Below, in pieces: positions 1-8,292 of a stretch of DNA of 63,758 nucleotides. A program made the position numbers and the translations under genes. Each line of letters starts with the position of its first letter. Positions within the stretch are counted from its first letter, which is position 1. Under the pieces are notes generated by a model, which was given only the letters and a program-made list of their open reading frames with translations, was not told the origin of the DNA and did not search any database. Origin of the DNA: JAWXBK01 sp040878185 (GTDB lineage Bacteria > Pseudomonadota > Alphaproteobacteria > Dongiales > Dongiaceae); assembly GCA_040878185.1 (NCBI GenBank), contig JBBDMS010000054.1, forward strand, positions 1-63,758, read 5' to 3'.

Positions 1-2
1 AC

Positions 3-347
3 AAGAAGGCACTGGCGCCGGCAGCGGAGGAAGCAGTGCTCAATCCCGGGCGCGTGTCGGAGGTGCTGAGGATATTGTTCTCCAACCAGCAACGCCTCCT
101 GATCTATGGCAACCGGCAGCGCCGCCTCGGCAAGCCCGTCATGGCGCTCAACTACGAGGCGTTGCAGGCGGATTTTGCCGGCTCCTGGGACCGGCTGTTG
201 CGGTTTCTCGAATTGCCCGCGATTTCGGCCGACACGATCGAGCTGACCCTTGCCCGCCAGCGCGATGCGACCAGCGAGCGGCTGATGAAGGAGTATCTGA
301 CGCAGCTTCGCGACAGCGATCCTTTCGGTGCGTTCGACGGCGGCTGA
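3..347 (+). CDS. Sulfotransferase family protein, C-terminal part (gene cut by window edge)
   Basis: The open frame enters from the left edge and ends at a TGA at 345-347, so only the last ~114 residues are visible. The stretch PVMALNYEALQADF followed by a helix and FLELP resembles the YEDL...FLGLP region near the C-terminus of PAPS-dependent sulfotransferases, in which the protein closes around the 3'-phosphate-binding part of the cofactor. The P-loop-like N-terminal half is outside the window, so the assignment rests on one region. A sulfotransferase next to TPR glycosyltransferases would fit surface or exopolymer modification, but that link is inference. Confidence 0.55.
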   Translation, partial: KKALAPAAEEAVLNPGRVSEVLRILFSNQQRLLIYGNRQRRLGKPVMALNYEALQADFAGSWDRLLRFLELPAISADTIELTLARQRDATSERLMKEYLTQLRDSDPFGAFDGG

Positions 348-456
348 GGTCGTTCGAAGGCCTGCGGCGTTTTGGGCATTTCGCGCGCTCGCAACCGGGC
401 GATCCCCGTCCTAGAATGAGCCTCGTGACCGGCACCAGCGGCTGGGAGTATCGGCG

Positions 457-1287
457 ATGGCGACGAACGCGAGCGAAATTACCGGGACCGGGCCGGACAT
501 TCAGATCGATGCGGCGACCGTCGCGTCGTTCCGTCGCGACGGCGCGGTCTGCCTGCGCGGGTTGTTTCGCGACTGGGTCGGGACGCTGGCCGCCGGAATC
601 GCGCGCAACATGGAAGCGCCCTCCGGCGATGTCAAAATCTATGACGGCGGCGAGGGCCGCTTCTTCGGCGATTACTGCAACTGGCAGCGTATTCCCGAAT
701 ACCGGCAGTTCATCTTCGAATCGCCGGCCGCGCGCGTCGCGCAGATCCTGATGGGTTCGCGGACAGTGCGCTTCTTCCACGAGCATGTGCTGATCAAGGA
801 GCCGGGCGCCGACGTGCCGACGCCCTGGCATCAGGACCAGCCTTATTACTGCGTCGACGGCGCGCAATCCTGCTCGATCTGGGTGCCGCTCGATGCGGTC
901 GACCGCGCGACCTCGCCCGAGTTCGTCGCCGGTTCGCATGACTGGGATCGGTTCTTCCGGCCGGAGCGGTTCAACAAGACGCCGCTCAACGAGGCCGACA
1001 GCCTGCCGCCGGTGCCGGATATCGAAGCCGACCGTTCGCGCTACAACATTCTCGGCTGGGACATGGAGCCGGGCGATGCGGTCGCCTTCACCTACCGCAC
1101 GCTGCACGGTGCACCGGCAAACAAGCGCCGCGACCGCGCGCGCCGTGCGTTTTCGAGCCGCTGGGTCGGCGACGATGCGACCTTCGCGCGGCGGCCCGGG
1201 ACGACGTCGCCGCCCTTCCGCCATGTGACGCTGCCCCATGGCGCGCCGCTCGACGGACCGGATTTTCCGCTGGTGATCGGCCGCTAG
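457..1287 (+). CDS. Phytanoyl-CoA dioxygenase (PhyH) family Fe(II)/2-oxoglutarate oxygenase
   Basis: A 276-residue cytoplasmic oxygenase. The iron-binding HxD pair is visible as His125-x-Asp127 in TPWHQDQPYY and the distal histidine as His217 in TLHGAP, with an Arg-rich stretch after it for 2-oxoglutarate. The expected reaction is Fe(II)/2OG-dependent hydroxylation of a small organic or acyl substrate. The substrate cannot be read from sequence. ATG at 457 follows GGGAG about 9 nt upstream. A clear paralogue sits at 37637-38497 and shares DYCNWQRIPEY and HEHVLIKEPG, so the two belong to the same subfamily. It stands alone on the plus strand and runs toward the leftward gene pair that follows. 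Confidence 0.88.
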   Translation: MATNASEITGTGPDIQIDAATVASFRRDGAVCLRGLFRDWVGTLAAGIARNMEAPSGDVKIYDGGEGRFFGDYCNWQRIPEYRQFIFESPAARVAQILMGSRTVRFFHEHVLIKEPGADVPTPWHQDQPYYCVDGAQSCSIWVPLDAVDRATSPEFVAGSHDWDRFFRPERFNKTPLNEADSLPPVPDIEADRSRYNILGWDMEPGDAVAFTYRTLHGAPANKRRDRARRAFSSRWVGDDATFARRPGTTSPPFRHVTLPHGAPLDGPDFPLVIGR

Positions 1288-1315
1288 TCAGTCGCGTCGC
1301 GTCAGGCGCGCTGCG

Positions 1316-1711
1316 TTAGGCGCTCTGGGCGAGACCCTGTTTTTCAAGGAACCGCTGCAGATCGACGATGGCGCGGACATGCCGCCCCTGCATCAGGAGC
1401 CGGCCGCCGCCCTTGACCTCCACGGCAAACGTCACGAGCCGTCCATCGACGCCGATCACCTCGGCGCGGACGGTCACGTCCTGCCCCGGCGCCAATGCCG
1501 CCAGATGATCGACCTCGACGCGCGTTCCGACCGAGGCCTCCCCGAAATCGAGATAGGGCTTCAACGCATTACCGGTGGTTTCCTCGATGAACAGGATCAG
1601 TGTCGTCGTGGCGACGACGGCCACGCCGAAATTGCCGACCGCGGCCGCCGTGTGGCCGGCATCGGTCGGGATCGTCTCGATGGCGGCGATGCCGAGCGGA
1701 ACCGGTTTCAT
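1316..1711 (-). CDS. FlK-like hotdog-fold acyl-CoA thioesterase
   Basis: A 131-residue protein resembling the fluoroacetyl-CoA thioesterase (FlK) family: an early IEETTG acidic helix segment, then SVGTRVEVDHLAALAPGQDV, the family's signature with its catalytic-type His69, then VDGRLVTFAVEV. It would hydrolyse a short acyl-CoA in the cytoplasm. The ATG at 1711 overlaps the TGA of the upstream phosphotransferase gene (ATGA), so the two are translationally coupled. With the divergent acyl-CoA dehydrogenase they form a small acyl-CoA handling locus. A longer reading frame exists upstream, but it only shadows the neighbouring gene and was not used for the start. Confidence 0.8.
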   Translation of the reverse strand: MKPVPLGIAAIETIPTDAGHTAAAVGNFGVAVVATTTLILFIEETTGNALKPYLDFGEASVGTRVEVDHLAALAPGQDVTVRAEVIGVDGRLVTFAVEVKGGGRLLMQGRHVRAIVDLQRFLEKQGLAQSA

Positions 1712-2778
1712 CCGCGTTCGTCCTTTCGGTTCGCTTCGTCCCAGGCAAGCCGCGCAATGGGTGCGACCTTCGCGCCCATCGCCTGCGCTCCGGGTCCAAC
1801 TGCGTTGCCCTGCAGCGCGCGATGCCACACGCCCTGCAGGATCGCGGCGAAGCGGAACATGTTGTAGGCCATGTAGAAACCCCAGTGCGGAATGTCGCCG
1901 AGCCCGCGGTGATGCGCATAGGCGGCGACATACTCCGCCTCGCCGGGAACACCGAGTGCCGCAAGATCGAGCCCGGCGATGCCGCGGAAGAGTTCGGGCG
2001 TGAAGCGCCACGCCATGCAGTGATAAGCGAGGTCGGCGATCGGATCGCCGAGCGTCGAGAGTTCCCAGTCGAGGACGGCGATAATGCGCGGCGCATCCGG
2101 ATCGACGATCAGATTGTCGAGCCGGTAATCGCCATGCACGATCGAAATCGTGCCTTCGGGAGGCAGGTTGGCGGGCAGCCAGTCGATCAGCCGGTCCATC
2201 TCGGCGATCGGCTGGGTCTCGCTCGCGCGATACTGTTTCGACCAGCGCGCGACCTGGCGGGCGATGTAGTTGCCGGGCCGGCCGAAATCGTCGAGCCCGA
2301 TGGCGGCCGGATCGATCGCATGAAGTGCTGCGAGTGTCGCGTTCATCGACCGGAACAGCGCGCGGCGGTCGGTCGGGGTCAGCGCTGGATCGGATGGCTG
2401 TACGAAACTTCGCCCGGGCACGAAGTCCATCACGAAAAAGACACTGCCGATCACGCTTTCGTCGGTGCAGAGCCCGTGCATCGCCGGCACCGGCACGGCG
2501 CTGCCCGCCAACGCCGCCATGACGCGATGTTCGCGATCGACGGCATGCGCCGATGGCAGCAATGCGCCGGGCGGCTTGCGCCGCAGCACATATTCATGCG
2601 CCGGGGTCGAGAGCCGATAGGTCGGGTTCGACTGGCCGCCGGTCATGCGTGCGATCGACAGCGGCCCCTCATAGAAGGGCAGGTTCGCCGCGAGCCACGG
2701 CTCGAGCCGCCGGGCGTCGATGGCCAGCGGATCCGCGAGCGGATCGGATGCGGGCATGCTGTCATGCGATATCGTCAT
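1708..2778 (-). CDS. APH-family phosphotransferase associated with acyl-CoA dehydrogenase (ACAD10/11-like)
   Basis: A 356-residue aminoglycoside phosphotransferase/choline kinase-like fold. N-terminal nucleotide-binding lobe MTGGQSNPTYRL near residues 45-56; catalytic loop HGDYRLDNLIVD and metal-binding VLDWELSTLGDP in the second half. Kinases of this subgroup, the human ACAD10/11 N-terminal domains among them, phosphorylate hydroxyacyl-CoA intermediates so that they can be dehydrated and beta-oxidised. Here the kinase and the dehydrogenase are separate divergent genes (start codons ~100 bp apart), which supports that role over antibiotic resistance. Overlaps the thioesterase start by 4 nt. 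Confidence 0.85.
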   Translation of the reverse strand: MTISHDSMPASDPLADPLAIDARRLEPWLAANLPFYEGPLSIARMTGGQSNPTYRLSTPAHEYVLRRKPPGALLPSAHAVDREHRVMAALAGSAVPVPAMHGLCTDESVIGSVFFVMDFVPGRSFVQPSDPALTPTDRRALFRSMNATLAALHAIDPAAIGLDDFGRPGNYIARQVARWSKQYRASETQPIAEMDRLIDWLPANLPPEGTISIVHGDYRLDNLIVDPDAPRIIAVLDWELSTLGDPIADLAYHCMAWRFTPELFRGIAGLDLAALGVPGEAEYVAAYAHHRGLGDIPHWGFYMAYNMFRFAAILQGVWHRALQGNAVGPGAQAMGAKVAPIARLAWDEANRKDERG

Positions 2779-2878
2779 GCGGGGCCATGCTTTTCCCGGA
2801 TCGTGCGCGCGCGCATACTAGAGCAAATCCCGGCGCCGGGAAGCGCGCCGTCATGGGGTTATGGTGGGGGGACCATTC

Positions 2879-4078
2879 ATGGATTTCCGATTATCGCCCG
2901 AAATCGAGGCGCTGCGCGCACGCATCGCCGAATTCATCGAAGGCGAGGTGCTGCCGATCGAGGCCGATCGTGGCAATTGGGATGAACACGAGTATATCCG
3001 CGAGGATGTGCTCGCCGGCTTGCGCGCGAAAGCGCGGGCACAAAAACTGTGGGCGCTGCACATGCCGAAGGATCGCGGCGGGCAGGGGCTCGATACGGTC
3101 GGCATGGCGGCCTGCTACGAAACCGCCGCGCGCTCGATCTTCGGCCCGGCCGCTCTCAACATCGCGGCACCCGACGACGGCAACATGTTCATCCTGAATC
3201 GCATCGGCACCGAGGCGCAGAAGGAACGCTGGCTGCAGCCGATTATCGACGGCACCGTGCGCTCGTCGTTCGCGATGACCGAGCCGCAGCCTGGCGCCGG
3301 CTCCGATCCGGCCGGGATGATGCTGACCCGCGCCGAAAAGAAGGGCGATCGCTGGATCGTCAACGGGCGCAAATGGTTCATCACCGGTGCGGAAGGCGCG
3401 CAGCATTTCATCCTCGTCGCGCGCACATCCGACGATCCGCGCAAGGGGCTCACCGCATTCCTGTTCGATGCCGATCAGCCGGGCTGGCGGATCGAGCGGC
3501 GCATTCCGATCATGGGACCGGAAGAACATGGCGGCCATTGCGAGTTGCTGTTCGACGGGCTCGAAATCCCCGACGAAAACCGGCTGCTCGGCGTCGGCGA
3601 CGGCCTCAAGGTGACCCAGATTCGCCTTGGCACGGCGCGCTTGACCCATTGCATGCGCTGGCTCGGCTTTGCCAGGCGCGCAATGGAGATCGCGGGCGCC
3701 TATGTTGCCGAACGGCGCTCCTTCGGCACGACGCTCGCCGACCATGAGGGCGTGCAATGGATGCTCGGCGAGGCGGCGATGGCAATCCATACCGGTCGGC
3801 TCCTGACCATACACGCCGCCTGGCGGCTCGATCAGGGCCATCACGCGCGCAAGGAAGTCTCGATGGCCAAGGTCGCGGTCGCCGATACGCTCAACCGGGC
3901 GGTCGATACCGCGATCCAGCTCTGCGGCGCGCACGGCTATTCGAAGGATACGATCCTCGAGTGGCTCTATCGTTACGCGCGCAGCGCGCGGCTGGTCGAC
4001 GGCGCGTCCGAGGTGCACAAGATGGTGCTCTCGCGCACGCTGATGGACGAAGGCGACGATTTCTGGCGCTGGGGATAA
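2879..4078 (+). CDS. Acyl-CoA dehydrogenase
   Basis: A 399-residue FAD-dependent acyl-CoA dehydrogenase. The first helical domain starts MDFRLSPEIEALRARI; the FAD/substrate beta domain carries FAMTEPQPGAGSDP and WFITGAEGA; the C-terminal helical domain has RRSFGTTLADHEGVQWMLGE and QLCGAHGYSKD. The pattern is closest to the ACAD10/11-like and medium/long-chain class. It introduces the alpha,beta double bond in an acyl-CoA and passes electrons to ETF. The ATG at 2879 was preferred over an in-frame start 18 nt upstream because it begins the conserved MDF and follows a G-rich Shine-Dalgarno stretch. Divergent to the phosphotransferase gene. Confidence 0.93.
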   Translation: MDFRLSPEIEALRARIAEFIEGEVLPIEADRGNWDEHEYIREDVLAGLRAKARAQKLWALHMPKDRGGQGLDTVGMAACYETAARSIFGPAALNIAAPDDGNMFILNRIGTEAQKERWLQPIIDGTVRSSFAMTEPQPGAGSDPAGMMLTRAEKKGDRWIVNGRKWFITGAEGAQHFILVARTSDDPRKGLTAFLFDADQPGWRIERRIPIMGPEEHGGHCELLFDGLEIPDENRLLGVGDGLKVTQIRLGTARLTHCMRWLGFARRAMEIAGAYVAERRSFGTTLADHEGVQWMLGEAAMAIHTGRLLTIHAAWRLDQGHHARKEVSMAKVAVADTLNRAVDTAIQLCGAHGYSKDTILEWLYRYARSARLVDGASEVHKMVLSRTLMDEGDDFWRWG

Positions 4079-4093
4079 ACCGGCAGGCGGGAG

Positions 4094-6274
4094 TTACGCG
4101 GGCGGGATCGTCAGCGTGTCCGGCGCAAGACCGGTCGCATGGCGCCGCCACATCGCGCGATAGGCGCGTTCGAGATCGCGCACGAAGCGATGCGTCTGGA
4201 ACAAGGGCTGCGTGATCCGGTTCTGCGCCAGCCGGCCCCCTAGCGCCGTGCGCCTCGCGGGATCCTGCGCGAGTTCGATCGCTCGCGCGGCATAGCTGTC
4301 CAGGTCGGCCAGGATGCAGTCCGCGAGATCGAGTGCTGTCAGCAGGCTTGCCGTGACGCGGCTCGCGAAATGCCCGCCGCGCACGGTCAGGACCGGCACG
4401 CCCGCCCAGAGCGTGTCGGCTGTCGTCGAATGGCCGTTATAGACCATCGTGTCGAGCCCGAGATCGGCAAGACCGAGCCGCTTCAGATGCAGATCCTTGG
4501 CCGGCCGGTCGGCGAAGATCAGCCGGGCCGGGTCGATGCCGGCGGCATCCGCGGCGCGGTGCAGGTTGACGCGGATCGCATCGCTCAACCCCGGCAGCCA
4601 GAGGACCGAGCCGGGAACGGCGCGCAGGATCGTCATCCAGGCACCGAACACCGCCGGCTCGATCTTGTAGCCGTTGTTGAACGAGCAGAACACGACGCCG
4701 TGCTCGGGCAGCCCGTAGCGCGCGCGATCGACCGGTTCGGCCGCGATCGCCTGCCGGTCGTCGGCCATCATGTAGCAATGCGGCAACTGGCAGAGCCGTT
4801 CGGCGAAGTGAGACCGGTCGTCGACCGGCGCGATCACCGGATCGACGATCACATAGTCGATAAACCCGGCGCCGGTGGTGCCGGCATAACCGAGCCAGGT
4901 CGCCTGTATCGGTGCCGGCCGCAACGCAAGAACTTCCAGCCGATTGCCCGCGGTCCAGCCATTGAGGTCGACCAGGATGTCGACGCCGTCCGCGCGAATG
5001 CGTCGCGCCGTCGCGACGAGTTCTTCGCCGCGGATATCGGAAAAGCGATCGGCCTCCGCGGCGATCTGGCGGCGGATCGGGCTATCGTCGTCGCGGCCGG
5101 CGCTGTAGCAGACGATCTCGAAGTCGGCCCGGTCATGCAGGCCGAACAGACGCCGCGTGAGCTGGCCGACCGCATGATCGCGCAGATCCGACGAGATATA
5201 GCCGACGCGGAGCCGCCGCGCGGGATCGTCTTTCCGTTCATGGACGAAAGGCGCCGCCTGTGCCGCCATCAGCCGCGCCATCTCATCCGCCGCGCCCTTG
5301 GCAATGCGCAGGTTCATCGCCGGATCCATATTGCCGATCATATGGCCGAACGCCGTCTCGGGCGGGCGTTCGCCGGCATCGAGCGCCGCGTGATTGGCGC
5401 GATCGACGACCGCCTTCCAGTGCTCGGCTTCCGGCCAGTCGCAGACCAGACGCAACTCGTGCAGGTACTGGCCCGCGGCGTCGGGATAGTCCGGCTTGAT
5501 CTCGAGCGCGCGTTTGAGCAGCGGCAGCGCCTGACCGGTTTCGGTGTGCAGGGCAAAGCAGATCGCGAGCCCGGTCATCGCTTCGGGATAATCCGCGCGC
5601 AATTCGATTGCGCGGCGGAACGAGGCGATGGCGTCGTCGATAAATCCCTTGCGGCGCAGCGCGAAACCGAGATTGCAATGGGCCTTCGCCAGCGCCGGTT
5701 CGAGGCGGGCGGCTTCGCGCAATTCCGGGATCGCCTCGTCGAGCCGGTTCATCCGGATCAGCGTGGCGGCGAGATTGGCATGCGCCGTCGCGAAATCGGG
5801 CTTCGCCGCGATGGCGGCGCGATAATGCGCGGCGGCTTCGTCGAGCACGCCCTCGTCCATCAGGATGCCGCCGAGATTATTGTTGGCGCTCGCCGAACGC
5901 GGATCGATCGCCAGTGCCGCCCGATAGGCAGCCGTCGCCCGGTCCTTGTTGCCGCGCGCGACTTCGATCAGGCCAAGATTGACTTGCATCTCGGCATCGT
6001 AGGGTGCCAGGGCGCAGGCGCGCGCCAGGGCCGTCGCCGCGGCGTCGGCATGGCCGAGCGTACCCTCGACTACGCCCAGCAAATGATAGCAGGTCGCATC
6101 AGCCTTGCCGGCGGCCACGATCGCGCGACACAGGCCGGCCGCCTTGGCGTGATCGCCGGCCCGATAGCGTTCGATCGCCTGGTCGAGGCTCGCCGTATTC
6201 GTCTTGCCGCCGCGCGCGGCGGCAACCGCGGGCGGATTGCCGCCTTTGCCGGCCCGGCGCTGCTTGCGATTCAT
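4094..6274 (-). CDS. TPR-GT41 glycosyltransferase (O-GlcNAc transferase/SPINDLY-like), array member 7 (last gene)
   Basis: 726 residues. A basic MNRKQRRAGKGG start is followed by roughly seven TPR units (about residues 30-265) and a GT41 catalytic region from ~355. The N-cat domain has VGYISSDLRDHAVGQL, with His367 at the position of the human OGT base His498, and ALRPAPIQATWLGYAGTTG. The C-cat domain has FCSFNNGYKIEP (Lys537, matching the nucleotide-contacting lysine) and NGHSTTADTLWAGVPVLT. Such enzymes transfer a sugar from a UDP donor to Ser/Thr of proteins. The ATG at 6274 overlaps the preceding gene's TGA by 4 nt. Last gene of the leftward operon; it converges on the acyl-CoA dehydrogenase 15 nt away, with no obvious hairpin terminator between them. 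Confidence 0.9.
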   Translation of the reverse strand: MNRKQRRAGKGGNPPAVAAARGGKTNTASLDQAIERYRAGDHAKAAGLCRAIVAAGKADATCYHLLGVVEGTLGHADAAATALARACALAPYDAEMQVNLGLIEVARGNKDRATAAYRAALAIDPRSASANNNLGGILMDEGVLDEAAAHYRAAIAAKPDFATAHANLAATLIRMNRLDEAIPELREAARLEPALAKAHCNLGFALRRKGFIDDAIASFRRAIELRADYPEAMTGLAICFALHTETGQALPLLKRALEIKPDYPDAAGQYLHELRLVCDWPEAEHWKAVVDRANHAALDAGERPPETAFGHMIGNMDPAMNLRIAKGAADEMARLMAAQAAPFVHERKDDPARRLRVGYISSDLRDHAVGQLTRRLFGLHDRADFEIVCYSAGRDDDSPIRRQIAAEADRFSDIRGEELVATARRIRADGVDILVDLNGWTAGNRLEVLALRPAPIQATWLGYAGTTGAGFIDYVIVDPVIAPVDDRSHFAERLCQLPHCYMMADDRQAIAAEPVDRARYGLPEHGVVFCSFNNGYKIEPAVFGAWMTILRAVPGSVLWLPGLSDAIRVNLHRAADAAGIDPARLIFADRPAKDLHLKRLGLADLGLDTMVYNGHSTTADTLWAGVPVLTVRGGHFASRVTASLLTALDLADCILADLDSYAARAIELAQDPARRTALGGRLAQNRITQPLFQTHRFVRDLERAYRAMWRRHATGLAPDTLTIPPA

Positions 6275-8292
6275 GCGATCGCTCCGACGTCGAAAGAGGC
6301 CGGCTTTCGGCCGGCGCAGTAAGTCTGCCACATCGTGCGGAACCCGCGCTCGAGATGGCGGGCAAAGCGCGTCGCATCGAACAAGGGCGTCGTGCGGCGG
6401 TTGTCGGCGAGTTTCTCCCGCAGCAATGCGAGCTTTGCCGGATCTCTGGCGAGACCGAGCGCAATCGCTTTGTAGCCGGCGAGATCGGATGCAATCAATT
6501 CCGGGAGCCCGATCGATGCGAGAAGACCCGACGACACGCGCGCCTGGAAGGTCCGGCCCGTCGCGGTCACGACCGGCAGGCCGGCCCAGAGCATGTCGAC
6601 CGTCGTGGTATGGCCGTTATAGAGCCTCGTGTCGAGCGCGAGGCCGGCGAGCGACGCCCGCGCGAGATGCACGTCCTTGGTTGGCTTGTCGGCAAAAACG
6701 AGCCGCGCCGGATCGACATTCTTCGCGGCCGCCGCCGCGCGTAAATTCGATGCGGCAATCTCGCTGTAGGCATGGAGCCACAGCACCGAACCGGGCACCT
6801 CGCGCAGCAGATCCATCCACAGCGCGAACATGACCGGTTCGATCTTGTGCATGTTGTTAAACGAGCAGAAGACGAACCCGTTTTCGGGTAAATTCTGGCT
6901 CGCGCGCGACGGGACCGCCGTAGCGATCGCCTGACGATCGTCCGCCGGCAGATAGGTATCCGGCAACCGGCAGATCGCTTCGCTGCAAAACCGCTCGTCG
7001 CCCTTCGGCAGCACATGCGCATCGGCAATCAGCCAGTCGATGAAATCGGCGCCGCTGGTGCCCGGATAGCCAAGCCAGGAGGCCTGCACCGGCGCCGGTC
7101 TGAGGGCGGCGATATCGAGCCGCGATCCGGCCGTGTGTCCGGTGAGATCGACCAGGATGTCGATGGCATCGGTGCGTATCGTATTCGCCGCCTCTCGGTG
7201 CGACAGCGCGCGGATATCGCGAAAGCGATCGACATGATCGGCGATGGCGTGGCGCAGCGGGCTACCGTCGTCGGGTCCGGTCGAGTAGGCGCTCACATGA
7301 ACGGCACCGCGATCGAGCCGCCCGATTACGCGATGGCTCAATTGCGCGACCGCATGGTTACGGAAATCATGCGAGAGCAGGCCGATCTTCAGAACCCGGT
7401 CAGGACTGCGATTCGGCTGCGCCGGCGCCAGCGGGGCCCCGGCGCGCGCGGCGATGCCGGCGCTTACATTGCGGGCGAGTGCCAGGATGCGCGCGGGATC
7501 GTCTTCATAGGCGAGCTGCGCGAAAGGCAGTTCGTCGGAGCGCTGTCCCGCGGCGATGGCAGCATCGCTCTTTGCGATCAGCCGCGTTCTGAGCGCCGCC
7601 GCTTCGCTCCAGGCGCAGGCCCGTTCGAGCTGATGGGTCATCCGTGCGAGAACCGGGCCATTCTCGGGATTGATCGCCAGTGCGCGCCGATAGATCTCGA
7701 GCGCGGCCTCGATGCGGTTGGCCGCGCGCAGGGCCGATCCGAAATCGGCGAGAATCGTAACGGATTTCGGATCGCGTTCGGCGGCGTTCCGCAGATGGCG
7801 AACCGCCGTCTCCGGATCGTCGCGATCCAGCGCGAGCTGACCCAGCCCGTGCCATGCGTCGGCGCGCTCCGGCTGACGCCCGGTGATGCGGCGGAATGCC
7901 GTTTCGGCCTCGCCGCGACGACCGAGCTGACGCAGGGCCCGACCGTAATTGGCGAGCATGCCGGCATCGTCCGGCGTCAGCCGCGAAGCCGCTTCGAAAT
8001 GCTCGATGGCCTCGTCCAGCCGCGCCGCAGTCGCCAGCACCGCACCGAGATTCTGTTGCGCCTGCGCGTCCGCGGGATCGAGCGCGATGACCCGGCGCAA
8101 CAAAGCTTCGGCCATCGCCACGTCGCCCAGCGCGATCGCGATCACGGCGCGCAGATGCAGCAGCCGAGCGTTGTCGGGCTCATGCGCCAGCGTCCGGTCG
8201 CAGAGAGCGGCGGCCTCGCGCTGCCGGCCCGAACGGAACAGGCCTTCGGCTTCCATGAGCGGCGATCGTTGTGGGGCTGCGGGTTCGGTCAC
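6271..8292 (-). CDS. TPR-GT41 glycosyltransferase, array member 6
   Basis: 673 residues from a GTG at 8292 that overlaps the upstream TGA (GTGA). TPR units fill the first ~250 residues, followed by the GT41 catalytic domain with IGLLSHDFRNHAVAQL, ALRPAPVQASWLGYPGTSG, FCSFNNMHKIEPVMF and YNGHTTTVDMLWAGLPVVT, so the catalytic-type His and the UDP-contacting Lys are both present. It is conspicuously close to array member 4 (12237-14246): both have SFNNMHKIEPVMFALWMDLLREVP, SVLWLHAY and HLARASLA, which implies a recent duplication compared with the rest of the array. Predicted cytoplasmic protein glycosyltransferase; donor and acceptor unknown. Confidence 0.9.
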   Translation of the reverse strand: MTEPAAPQRSPLMEAEGLFRSGRQREAAALCDRTLAHEPDNARLLHLRAVIAIALGDVAMAEALLRRVIALDPADAQAQQNLGAVLATAARLDEAIEHFEAASRLTPDDAGMLANYGRALRQLGRRGEAETAFRRITGRQPERADAWHGLGQLALDRDDPETAVRHLRNAAERDPKSVTILADFGSALRAANRIEAALEIYRRALAINPENGPVLARMTHQLERACAWSEAAALRTRLIAKSDAAIAAGQRSDELPFAQLAYEDDPARILALARNVSAGIAARAGAPLAPAQPNRSPDRVLKIGLLSHDFRNHAVAQLSHRVIGRLDRGAVHVSAYSTGPDDGSPLRHAIADHVDRFRDIRALSHREAANTIRTDAIDILVDLTGHTAGSRLDIAALRPAPVQASWLGYPGTSGADFIDWLIADAHVLPKGDERFCSEAICRLPDTYLPADDRQAIATAVPSRASQNLPENGFVFCSFNNMHKIEPVMFALWMDLLREVPGSVLWLHAYSEIAASNLRAAAAAKNVDPARLVFADKPTKDVHLARASLAGLALDTRLYNGHTTTVDMLWAGLPVVTATGRTFQARVSSGLLASIGLPELIASDLAGYKAIALGLARDPAKLALLREKLADNRRTTPLFDATRFARHLERGFRTMWQTYCAGRKPASFDVGAIA

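Noticed and set aside
1600..2985. 461-codon plus-strand ORF opposite the phosphotransferase gene
   Set aside because: Antisense shadow; the minus strand carries the HGDYRLDN kinase motif.
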